Part shown: positions 30,704-40,244 of the stretch, piece by piece | How positions within the stretch are numbered: position 1 is the stretch's first letter | Layout of the letters: each line of letters begins with the position of its first letter | DNA from: Selaginella moellendorffii | Lineage: Eukaryota; Streptophyta; Lycopodiopsida; Selaginellales; Selaginellaceae | Direction: 5' to 3' | Length of the DNA stretch: 64,000 nt | NCBI RefSeq assembly: GCF_000143415.4 | Contig: NW_003314262.1 | Location: forward strand, 2,592,603 to 2,656,602 | The notes under the pieces: model-generated | The model's database searches: none | What the model saw: the letters and a program-made list of their open reading frames with translations, nothing else | What the model was told of the DNA's origin: nothing | Translations under genes and position numbers: made by a program

Positions 30704-30840
30704 CAAAAAGCTAAATCTAAACCAAAATCATGAAAGGAAATAACAAAAGAAAGGAAATAGAAAAAACTAGATCTAGACAATGCAAAAGCTAGATCTAAAT
30801 TGAAATCCCAAATCCAAGCACTCCCCAGGGACAATCAAAG

Positions 30841-30860
30841 GTGCCCCTCACCTCCACCAA
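30841..30860 (-). other. RT1 primer-binding site
   Basis: Directly inside the 5' LTR the element strand reads TTGGTGGAGGTGAGG, complementary to a tRNA 3' end finishing ACCA. It is not the common initiator-Met type; the tRNA was not identified. Confidence 0.45.
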
Positions 30861-31035
30861 TGTAAGTGCATGGAATATAGAAAGGGAATATAGAAATGTG
30901 CATATCAATTAACCCAAAAACCCTAACTTATATATAGGAGTGAGTGGTTTGGATTGAAACCAATCCGACGGCTACCAAAATCCTACTACGTTAATATTAG
31001 TATATGGCATCATAATCGTACATTTGGCCCTCACA
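30861..31035 (-). repeat. RT1 5' LTR
   Basis: On the plus strand it starts TGTAAGTGCATGG and ends GGCCCTCACA, then flank AATTAAAATTTC. It carries TATATATAGG (likely TATA element) and AAAACCCTAA. Confidence 0.85.
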
Positions 31036-31703
31036 AATTAAAATTTCAGAAAATAACTAAAAATATAGCTTTTACTTTTTTAAATTAACAATTATATATA
31101 TTATTCTAAAGATATTGTGTTCATGGCCAAGTATGTATTTATAAATTAAATTTTCTTTGCAATTAACCTTTTAATCTCTATAATATATAAAAACATCACT
31201 CACAACCTAAATATTAGGATGAAGAGTGGGCTTAAGTTTTATTTAATGTAGTGCTATTAATTATTTTTCCCTAATGTTTATCTAGTTTCACAAATTTAAT
31301 CTTGCTATATTTACTTTTATTTTATTTGCACAAATCAAATGAATATTAAAGTTGTGAGGCTTTTTATTGTTATTATAGCAAAATGTAATATCAAAAGGAG
31401 TTGTATTAAGGATAACTCTTAATTAATTATGCTTCTAAAGTTCTCTTACTGTTAGCATGGAAATCAGGGATGGGTGTTTTGCATGGCTTCGTGCCTAGAA
31501 TTTCCAAATACAAAGCCTTTTTTTTAATCTAAATGCTCTTCAGTATTAATACTGCCTTGCAAGACTGAAAGTGCAATGTGGATTCCCATTTTGCAACATC
31601 ATTCCAACTAAAGTTTAAAGTTAGCATAATTATAAATAATATTACAAGTCATCCTTTTCATTTTTAATTAAACTAATTAAAAAGGCACCTTTTTGAGAAT
31701 AAG
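31036..31703. repeat. AT-rich unit spacer before Dof-like copy B
   Basis: Same spacer as before copies C, E and F. It includes an extra block of about 130 bp (31440-31571, GTTCTCTTACTGTTAGCATGG onward) that copies A and D lack. No gene. Confidence 0.6.
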
Positions 31704-31749
31704 TATAAATGTGTGGACCCAGAATGTGTACACTAGGGTTTATTGCATC

Positions 31750-32382
31750 ATGAAGAGAAAGGCGCAGGACGCAGAGATCCCCATGCTCGATGATCTGGAA
31801 GACGAGGTCCAAGGCGACGGATGGGAGTACGAGGGAGGCTTGGCTTGCCCTCCTTGGGACCCGGAAGCTCTCAAAAGCTTCTGTGCCATGGAGGACTGGT
31901 GTGGAGAGCCGGTGATGGCGAGAGTCAAGCCCAAAGAGCCCGCGAACAAGCCCAAGATTTCGAGCAATCCCGAGAGGCCAGAGACTCTGAGCAAGCCCAA
32001 GAGAAAGAGTTCGAGCGAGCCCAAGAGGCCCAAGACTCCAAGCGAGCCCAAGCGGCCAAATATTTCGAGCGAGCCCAAGAGGCCCAAGACTTCGAGCGAG
32101 CCCAAGCGGGCAAAGGCTTCGAAAAGCTGTGGTGGTGAGGCCAAGACGAGGAAGAACGCGTCCGCAAAGGTGACGCCCGAGCTGCGAGCGCTGCTAGCGA
32201 AGGTGAGGGCTACGCTGCCCGAGCAAATCGACTGCCCGTGGTGTGGGCGCATCTGGTGCACGAGGTTCTACGATTTCAACAATTACAAGCCTGGGCAGCC
32301 GAGGTACCACTGTAAGCCATGCAAGCTTACCTGGACCAAAGACAAGGTGCCAAGGCCAAGGAGCAAAAGGCCAGCATTCTAG
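31750..32382 (+). CDS. Dof-like zinc-finger protein, copy B
   Basis: 210 aa, intact. Compared with copy A it has KPKRKS in the repeat linker and Tyr/Leu in the finger (NNYKPGQPRYHCKPCKLTW). The deduced protein is identical to copies D and E. An in-frame upstream ATG (31693) lies before the TATA box, so the MKRK start is used. Expression unknown. Confidence 0.68.
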   Translation: MKRKAQDAEIPMLDDLEDEVQGDGWEYEGGLACPPWDPEALKSFCAMEDWCGEPVMARVKPKEPANKPKISSNPERPETLSKPKRKSSSEPKRPKTPSEPKRPNISSEPKRPKTSSEPKRAKASKSCGGEAKTRKNASAKVTPELRALLAKVRATLPEQIDCPWCGRIWCTRFYDFNNYKPGQPRYHCKPCKLTWTKDKVPRPRSKRPAF

Positions 32383-32701
32383 ACCATCGATCCACATGTT
32401 TCTTCTCACCTTAGATCAAAGAATCATATACAAGGGAATTTGATTTACCAGAGTTTCTAGCTTACCTGGGCTGAGCTTAAAGGTGCCAGCGTTCTGTTTT
32501 TTTTTTTGTTTTTTTCTTTTCCTCGTTTCTTCATTTCTTGGCGTACCTCTGCGTTTTTTTTCCAACACTGACTCAGAGTATAAAGCAAGACCAATGTAAG
32601 GCAGAGTATTGCAACTTCAAACAGTGAGTATTTAATAATTTGCTTCCCAAGTGCGAGAAACAACTGTACGTTTATACGTTTTTATACGTTTTGTTCTATA
32701 G

Positions 32702-33458
32702 GGTTGCGACGCGTCCATCTTGCTCGACTCGAAAGGTTCCATCAAAAGCGAAAGAGACTCGGACAAGAACTTTGGCATCCGCCGCTTGGATTTCATCAAC
32801 AGGATCATGGAGGCCGCCTGTCCGGGAGTCGTCTCGTGCGCGGACATCATCGTTCTGGTGGCCAGAGAATCCATCGTCTTCACCGGAGGCCCGACAATCC
32901 CCATGCTCACAGGAAGAAGAGACAGCACAGCCGCTTCCAACGCCGCAGCCGACAGGCTGTTGCCTCCAGCAACCGTAAGCGTCGACAACTTCATCAGCCT
33001 CTTCGCATCCAAGGGCCTCTCTCTCGACGAAAGCGTTGCAATCATCGGTACGTCTCAAGGCTTTTCTTTCCAGCAAACTTTCCAAGGACAATTGATCCGA
33101 ACTTCTGTACTTTTGCATTCCAGGAGCTCACACAATTGGAGTCGGGCACTGTGTCAACATTGTGAATCGGCTCTATCCAAACCAGGACAGTAAGATCAGT
33201 CTCCTGTTTGCGAGCCGGCTGAGAGTCCAGTGCCCGACGGCCAATCCCTGGATGCTCAACAACATTACAGTGATCAACAACGATATGACCAACCTCGTCT
33301 TTGACAACCAGTACTTCCGGGACCTTATAGCGCGCTTCTCCACGAACCAGTAGCTCTTCCTCGACACATTCTCTTCAGCTTTCGTCAAGCTCACGTCCAG
33401 CAATGTCTTGACAGGACAGAGTGGACAGGTTCGAAAGTACTGCCACTCAGTGAACTAG
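32702..33458 (+). pseudogene. Peroxidase fragment P2
   Basis: Same truncated structure as P1, with further damage: a 9-bp in-frame deletion in exon 2 (NRIMEAACPG instead of DRIKLMLEAACPG) and a premature TAG at 33351-33353 (CAG in P1, P4 and P5). The most decayed of the four fragments. Confidence 0.88.
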
Positions 33459-34553
33459 ATTTATAGAGTATTGGGGAGATGCACTTTTGGATGTTGCTTC
33501 TTGTCAAGAGTTTAGAAGTTGCATTTGGCTTCCACAAATATTGAATGGAGTCAGCACTTATATGTTATTTTGGAAGATTTTGATAGAGTAAAATTATCAT
33601 TGAAAAAAAACACAAAAATATTTTGAAAAATAATTTTAAAGAATTCATGAAATGAAGTTAAAATTTAATGTTTAAGATTTGTATCAAAATTAAAAGATCT
33701 TATAATAAACCTTTCCAAAGTTATTATTATTATTTTATATTGTTATGGTATGTAATTTACTAGTAATATATTAATTGCCGAGATAGATTGGTGGATATGG
33801 AGGAAAAGGATTTAGTTTGCCCTCAATAAGCCAGCCAAAGTAAGTGGGAGGAGTAATTTTGAACTTTGAAAAAAAAAATTTCTTTCAAAATTAAATTAAA
33901 ACTTCAGAAAATAACTAAAAATATAGCTTTTACTTTTTTAATTTAACAATTATATATATTATTCTAAAGATTGTGTTGGCCAAGTATGTATTTATAAATT
34001 AAATTTTCTTTGCAATTAACCTTTTAATCTCTATAATATATAAAAAACAATCACTCACAGCCTAAATATTAGGATGAAGAGTGAGCTTAAGTTTTATTTA
34101 ATGTAGTGCTATTAATTATTATTCTCTTTTGTCTATCTAGTTTCACAAATTTAATCTTGCTATATTTATTTATATTTTATTTGCACAAGTTATATTAATA
34201 TTAAAGTTGTGAGGCTTTTTGCTGTTATTATAGCAAGATTTAATATCAAAGGGAGTTGCATTAAGGATAACTCTTAATTAATTATGCTTTTAAAGTTCTT
34301 TTACTATTAGCATGGAAATCAGCGATGGGTGTTTTGCATGGCTTCGTGCCTGGAATTTCCAAATACAAAGCCTTTTCTTGATCCAAATGCTCTTCAGTAT
34401 TAATACTGCCTTTCAAGACTGAAAGTGTAATGTGGCTTCCCATTTCACAACATCATTCCAACTAAAGCTTAAAGTTAGCATAATTATAATTAATATTACA
34501 ATTCATTTTCATTTTAATTAAACTAATTAAAAAGGCACCTTTTTGAGAATAAG
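33459..34553. repeat. AT-rich unit spacer with the empty LTR-element site
   Basis: Continuous spacer between P2 and copy C. At about 33,885-33,905 it reads AAAATTAAATTAAAACTTC with no element, which is the pre-insertion state of the RT1/RT2/RT3 site. Confidence 0.75.
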
Positions 34554-34599
34554 TATAAATGTGTGGACCCAGAATGTGTACACTAGGGTTTATTGCATC

Positions 34600-35205
34600 A
34601 TGAAGAGGAAGGCACAGGACGCAGAGATCCCCATGCTAGATGATCTGGAAGACGAGGTCCAAGGCGACGGATGGGAGTACGAGGGAGGCTTGGCTTGCCC
34701 TCCTTGGGACCCGGAAGCTCTCGAAAGCTTCTGCGCCATGGACGACTGGTGTGGAGAGCCGGTGATGGCGAGAGTCAAGCCCAAAGAGCCCGCGAACAAG
34801 CCCAAGATTTCGAGCGAGCCCGAGAGGCCAGCGACTCTGAGCAAGCCCAAGAGAAAGAGTTCGAGCGAGCCCAAAAGGCCCAAGACTTCGAGCGTGCCCA
34901 AGAGGCCCAAGACTCCGAGCGAGCCCAAGCGGCCAAAGGCTTCGAAAAGCTGTGGTGGTGAGGCCAAGACGAGGAAGAACGCGTCCGCAAAGGTGACGCC
35001 CGAGCTGCGAGCGCTGCTAGCGAAGGTGAGAGCTACGCTGCCCGAGCAAATCGACTGCCCGTGGTGTGGGCGCATCTGGTGCACGAGGTTCTACGATTTC
35101 AACAATTACAAGCCTGGGCAGCCGAGGTACCACTGTAAGCCATGCAAGCTTACCTGGACCAAAGACAAGGTGCCAAGGCCAAGGAGCAAAAGGCTAGCAT
35201 TCTAG
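34600..35205 (+). CDS. Dof-like zinc-finger protein, copy C
   Basis: 201 aa, intact. Differs from B in LESFCAMDDW, a shorter and differently phased linker (KTSSVPKRPKTPSEPKRPKASK) and RSKRLAF at the end. With copy F it keeps a 75-bp 3' stretch (ACTTTTCTTACACGCTCGCT onward) missing behind A, B, D and E. It is followed directly by the carrier gene, probably the original neighbour. Confidence 0.68.
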   Translation: MKRKAQDAEIPMLDDLEDEVQGDGWEYEGGLACPPWDPEALESFCAMDDWCGEPVMARVKPKEPANKPKISSEPERPATLSKPKRKSSSEPKRPKTSSVPKRPKTPSEPKRPKASKSCGGEAKTRKNASAKVTPELRALLAKVRATLPEQIDCPWCGRIWCTRFYDFNNYKPGQPRYHCKPCKLTWTKDKVPRPRSKRLAF

Positions 35206-35625
35206 ACCATCGATCCACATGTTTCTTCTCACCTTAGATCAAAGAATCATATACAAACTTTTCTTACACGCTCGCTCATTGGAGTTTGTCTGTGAGCGCG
35301 TTGTTGGCACTGGAAAGAAAGAACGAAGGGGAATTTGATTTACCAGAATTTCTAGCTTGCTACACCCACTTGGAATATCAGAAATGAAGAAACGAGGAAA
35401 AGAAAAGAAAACAGAACGCTACGTTTATACACCACGCATCTTTAAAATTTTAAAGCTTTTTGGATTCATAGTATAAAGCAAGAACAATGTAGGCAAAGTA
35501 TTGCAACTTCAAACAGTAGAGTCTTTCATAATTTGCTTCCCAAGTGCGAGAAACAACTGTAAAATTTCCAGTGTCAAAATTTTCGAAGAGCCAATACAAA
35601 GAATCTCGTGATGCTCTGCGAGGCA
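35206..35625. other. Spacer between Dof-like copy C and carrier 3' end
   Basis: Convergent 3' flanks. Contains AAATGAAGAAACGAGGAAAAG (35383-35403), the reverse complement of the sequence at the same place behind copies A, B, D and E. No gene. Confidence 0.6.
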
Positions 35626-36874
35626 TCAATCCGAGCCATGACTCGCGTTCCAACTTTGCAGGAAGCTCTTACCGGCTTCGTACGTGGACCAGCTGATGGC
35701 TGCCGCAGGAGTGTGAAACAAAACTCTAGGCTTTAACCCCTTGAACAGGGCCGCCGAGCCCTCATGGCGAACAATCTCCTTCACCACTTGTGTGACGGAG
35801 CTGGTTGAATACTTGGTTGCACCGCAAACACCCTGAGAACAGCCACATCCAGAATTCAGAGCCATCGCAACTAAACTAGCATATGAAACGAACACTCATC
35901 TACATGCACAAGCATCCTAGAACTCAAGAAAGAAACGGTAAACCAGACCACAAGAACCAACACTATAAACTCTAAACAAAAAATACAACTCTGTGAAAGC
36001 AAAACTTTCAACTTCCAATCATCTAAGAAGAGTGGAACAAAGAAACAACTGAAAGCTTGATGAAACACTCGCTCTCAGAGAGAAAAGAGACACATACCTG
36101 GCACTGGAGCCTCGTCTTGACAACATCAAACGGGGTAGTGATCCCACTCGCCAGCGCTCCGGCGGTGCCACCGGCGGCAACATGCGTCAACAAGTGATCG
36201 TCCCCAGCCTGATCCGGATACAACTCGGACAAGATCTTCTTGGCAGCCTCATACGCCGCAAAGTGTACCCCGGTGAACGGAATGTTCATCAAAACCGTGG
36301 TCCTGTACGAGGCGTAGAACCCCGCAAGCCCCTCGCTCCTGTAAATCCTCGCAACGCAGTCCGCCACCCCCTGGTATGGACTCCGGCTTAGCTGCAACCG
36401 CTGCTTCACCACGTCCATGGGCGTGAGCACCGTGTCGCTAGCGACGGTAGCGCAAGCCCCGGACGCCATATGAGCTAGAGGCTGGTGGCCATCGCGGTTG
36501 CCTCCAAACTTCTCCTTGAAGAACTCGTAGCATCCAAAGTAGACCGCGTGGGACGGCCCAGCGCCGAGAACCATGGCTCCCAATCCCCGGTAGAACCCCG
36601 CCAGACCTTCCAGGCGCATGATCGATCCCACTGCCTTGGTGAGCGATGGAACTGGGGAGCCGCACGGGCAGGACGAAGGAGCCGATAGCATCTGCACGCG
36701 CGTCTTGACAGTGTCGACCGGGAACATTGCCATGTGCTCTACCACGCTGGCGATGGATCCCGCCAGCATGTATTGCCGAAATCCCAGGCCATCGTGGGGA
36801 TCTTTCTCCTCTAGCGTAGGCGGCGCCGCTGATGGACAGCGGGAGATTTGTCTCTACTGCCATTGCATTTGGCT
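35626..36874 (-). pseudogene. Mitoferrin-like carrier, duplicated copy 1 (broken)
   Basis: Nearly identical to the intact gene at 54668-55916. Exons correspond to 35626-35832 and 36098-36874. An 11-bp deletion near 36808 shifts the frame right after the start region (GAAYAR then out of frame). The sequence upstream of the ATG is not the carrier promoter but peroxidase 3' flank. Only a shorter ORF from an internal Met (36769) could be read, lacking the first residues of the first helix. Most likely dead. Confidence 0.85.
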
Positions 36875-37860
36875 TCCACAAATATTGTATGGAGTAGTAG
36901 GATTAGTCTTTTGACTCAGCACTTAAGCGCCGTGCCATTGAAGGTGTCGCTTCTCTCCAGATTGAAGCAGCGCTCCTCGCAGCGATGGTCGCAAGTTAAT
37001 GATATTTATGTTATTTTGGAAGATTTTGTTTGAGTAAAATTATCATTTGGAAAAAATACAAAAATATATTGAAAAATACAATGAAGTTAAAATTTAATGT
37101 TTAAGATTTATATCATTAGAAGATCTCCCCAAAGTTATTGTTATTATTTTATATTGTTATGATATGTAATTTATTACTAATATATTATTTGCCGAAATGG
37201 ACATTTATTTGGCAGATATTCAAGAGAAGCATCCGATTTACCCTTTATATACCAACCAAAGTAAATGAGAGGTGTAGTTTTGAACTTTAAAGAAAAAATG
37301 AATTAATTTTATTTCAAAATTAAATAAAAACTTCAAAAATTAACTATAAATTATAAATTTTAATTATTTAAATTAGAAATTATATAGATTATTCTATAGA
37401 TATCATGTTCATGTATTTAGAAATTAAATTGTTTTTGCAATTGCCCTTTTAATCTCTATAATATATAAAGCATCACTCACAGTATAAATGTCAGGATGAA
37501 AAGTTATTCTTAATACAACTCTTTTGGTTATTAAATTTTGCTATAATAACAATCAAAAGCCTCACAACTTTCATATTAATTTAACGTGTGCAAATAAAAT
37601 ATAAATAAATATAGCAAGATTAAATTTATGAAATTAGATAGACAAGAGGAAACACTAATTAATGGCACTATATCAAATAAAATTTAAGTAAATAAATTTA
37701 TTTGCACAAGTATTTGCACAATATGGATTCCCATTTCACAACATCATTCCAACTAAAGTTTAAAGTTTTCATAATTATAATTAATATTACAATTCATCCT
37801 TTTAATTTTAATTAAACTAATTAAAAAGGCACCTTTTCGAAAATAAGTATAAATCTGTGG
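36867..37860. repeat. Second copy of the peroxidase 3' flank, rearranged
   Basis: Begins at the duplication junction (TTGCATTTGGCTTCC). It contains a GC-rich filler of about 73 bp (36925-36997) absent at 22,840, and an inverted block at about 37,500-37,690. It leads into Dof-like copy D. Confidence 0.75.
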
Positions 37861-37893
37861 ACCCAGAATGTGTACACTAGGGTTTATTGCATC

Positions 37894-38526
37894 ATGAAGA
37901 GGAAGGCACAGGACGCAGAGATCCCCATGCTCGATGATCTGGAAGACGAGGTCCAAGGCGACGGATGGGAGTACGAGGGAGGCTTGGCTTGCCCTCCTTG
38001 GGACCCGGAAGCTCTCAAAAGCTTCTGTGCCATGGAGGACTGGTGTGGAGAGCCGGTGATGGCGAGAGTCAAGCCCAAAGAGCCCGCGAACAAGCCCAAG
38101 ATTTCGAGCAATCCCGAGAGGCCAGAGACTCTGAGCAAGCCCAAGAGAAAGAGTTCGAGCGAGCCCAAGAGGCCCAAGACTCCAAGCGAGCCCAAGCGGC
38201 CAAATATTTCGAGCGAGCCCAAGAGGCCCAAGACTTCGAGCGAGCCCAAGCGGGCAAAGGCTTCGAAAAGCTGTGGTGGTGAGGCCAAGACGAGGAAGAA
38301 CGCGTCCGCAAAGGTGACGCCCGAGCTGCGAGCGCTGCTAGCGAAGGTGAGGGCTACGCTGCCCGAGCAAATCGACTGCCCGTGGTGTGGGCGCATCTGG
38401 TGCACGAGGTTCTACGATTTCAACAATTACAAGCCTGGGCAGCCGAGGTACCACTGTAAGCCATGCAAGCTTACCTGGACCAAAGACAAGGTGCCAAGGC
38501 CAAGGAGCAAAAGGCCAGCATTCTAG
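37894..38526 (+). CDS. Dof-like zinc-finger protein, copy D
   Basis: 210 aa, intact, protein identical to copies B and E. Its upstream flank is of the A type (TTTTCGAAAATAAG), so it holds the position of A in the second block, but its coding part has B-type finger residues, a sign of exchange between copies. Confidence 0.68.
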   Translation: MKRKAQDAEIPMLDDLEDEVQGDGWEYEGGLACPPWDPEALKSFCAMEDWCGEPVMARVKPKEPANKPKISSNPERPETLSKPKRKSSSEPKRPKTPSEPKRPNISSEPKRPKTSSEPKRAKASKSCGGEAKTRKNASAKVTPELRALLAKVRATLPEQIDCPWCGRIWCTRFYDFNNYKPGQPRYHCKPCKLTWTKDKVPRPRSKRPAF

Positions 38527-38845
38527 ACCATCGATCCACATGTTTCTTCTCACCTTAGATCAAAGAATCATATACAAGGGAATTTGATTTACCAGAGTTT
38601 CTAGCTTACCTGGGCTGAGCTTAAAGGTGCCAGCGTTCTGTTTTTTTTTTTGTTTTTTTCTTTTCCTCGTTTCTTCATTTCTTGGCGTACCTCTGCGTTT
38701 TTTTTCCAACACTGACTCAGAGTATAAAGCAAGACCAATGTAAGGCAGAGTATTGCAACTTCAAACAGTGAGTATTTAATAATTTGCTTCCCAAGTGCGA
38801 GAAACAACTGTACGTTTATACGTTTTTATACGTTTTGTTCTATAG

Positions 38846-39611
38846 GGTTGCGACGCGTCCATCTTGCTCGACTCGAAAGGTTCCATCAAAAGCGAAAGAG
38901 ACTCGGACAAGAACTTTGGCATCCGCCGCTTGGATTTCATCGACAGGATCAAGTTGATGCTGGAGGCCGCCTGTCCGGGAGTCGTCTCGTGCGCGGACAT
39001 CATCGTTCTGGTGGCCAGAGAATCCATCGTCTTCACCGGAGGCCCGACAATCCCCATGCTCACAGGAAGAAGAGACAGCACAGCCGCTTCCAACGCCGCA
39101 GCCGACAGGCTGTTGCCTCCAGCAACCGTAAGCGTCGACAACTTCATCAGCCTCTTCGCATCCAAGGGCCTCTCTCTCGACGAAAGCGTTGCAATCATCG
39201 GTACGTCTCAAGGCTTTTCTTTCCAGCAAACTTTCCAAGGACAATTGATCCGAACTTCTGTACTTTTGCATTCCAGGAGCTCACACAATTGGAGTCGGGC
39301 ACTGTGTCAACATTGTGAATCGGCTCTATCCAAACCAGGACAGTAAGATCAGTCTCCTGTTTGCGAGCCGGCTGAGAGTCCAGTGCCCGACGGCCAATCC
39401 CTGGATGCTCAACAACATTACAGTGATCAACAACGATATGACCAACCTCGTCTTTGACAACCAGTACTTCCGGGACCTTATAGCGCGCTTCTCCACGAAC
39501 CAGCAGCTCTTCCTCAACACATTCTCTTCGGCTTTCGTCAAGCTCACGTCCAGCAATGTCTTGACAGGACAGAGTGGACAGGTTCGAAAGTACTGCCACT
39601 CAGTGAACTAG
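38846..39611 (+). pseudogene. Peroxidase fragment P4
   Basis: Same extent and 66-nt deletion as P1, open frame in both exons. Differs from P1 by single bases, e.g. FTGGPT instead of FTRGPT. No exon 1. Confidence 0.85.
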
Positions 39612-40050
39612 ATTTATAGAGTATTGGGGAGATGCACTTTTGGATGTTGCTTCTTGTCAAGAGTTTAGAAGTTGCATTTGGCTTCCACAAATATTGAATG
39701 GAGTCAGCACTTACATGTTATTTTGGAAGATTTTGATAGAGTAAAATTATCATTGAAAAAAAACACAAAAATATTTTGAAAAATAATTTTAAAGAATTCA
39801 TGAAATGAAGTTAAAATTTAATGTTTAAGATTTGTATCAAAATTAGAAGATCTTATAATAAACCTTTCCAAAGTTATTATTATTATTTTATATTGTTATG
39901 GTATGTAATTTACTAGTAATATATTAATTGCCGAGATAGATTGGTGGATATGGAGGAAAAGGATTTAGTTTGCCCTCAATAAGCCAGCCAAAGTAAGTGG
40001 GAGGAGTAATTTTGAACTTTGAAAAAAAAAATTTCTTTCAAAATTAAATT
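39612..40050. repeat. AT-rich unit spacer before RT2
   Basis: Equivalent of 25611-26049. No gene. Confidence 0.6.
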
Positions 40051-40212
40051 TGTGAGTGCATGGAATATGGAAAGGGAATACATGTGCATATCAATTAGCC
40101 CAAAAACCCTAGCATATATACAGGAGCGAGTGGTTCGGATTGAAACCAATCTGACGGCTACACTATGCTAATATTAATATACAGCATCGTAACCGTACAC
40201 TTGGCCCTCATA
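40051..40212 (-). repeat. RT2 3' LTR
   Basis: TGTGAGTGCATGG to GGCCCTCATA. It lacks about 9 bp (CAAAATCCC) present in the RT1 and RT3 copies. The polypurine tract follows at 40213. Confidence 0.85.
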
Positions 40213-40244
40213 TCATCCCCTCCTCTCAGAATAATGGAAGACCA

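Larger units (their letters stand above)
26050..31035 (-). mobile_element. Ty3/gypsy-like LTR retrotransposon RT1 (degenerate)
   Basis: About 4,986 bp, transcribed leftward. Short LTRs of about 171 and 175 bp carry termini TGTGAG...CTCACA. AATT is repeated at both sides as a probable target duplication, judged against the empty site near 33,890. Order gag - protease - RT - RNase H - integrase is that of Ty3/gypsy. The LTRs differ at many positions (roughly one in eight by eye), so the insertion is old. Coding frames are broken by several stops, and the 5' part of gag is inverted. Confidence 0.9.
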
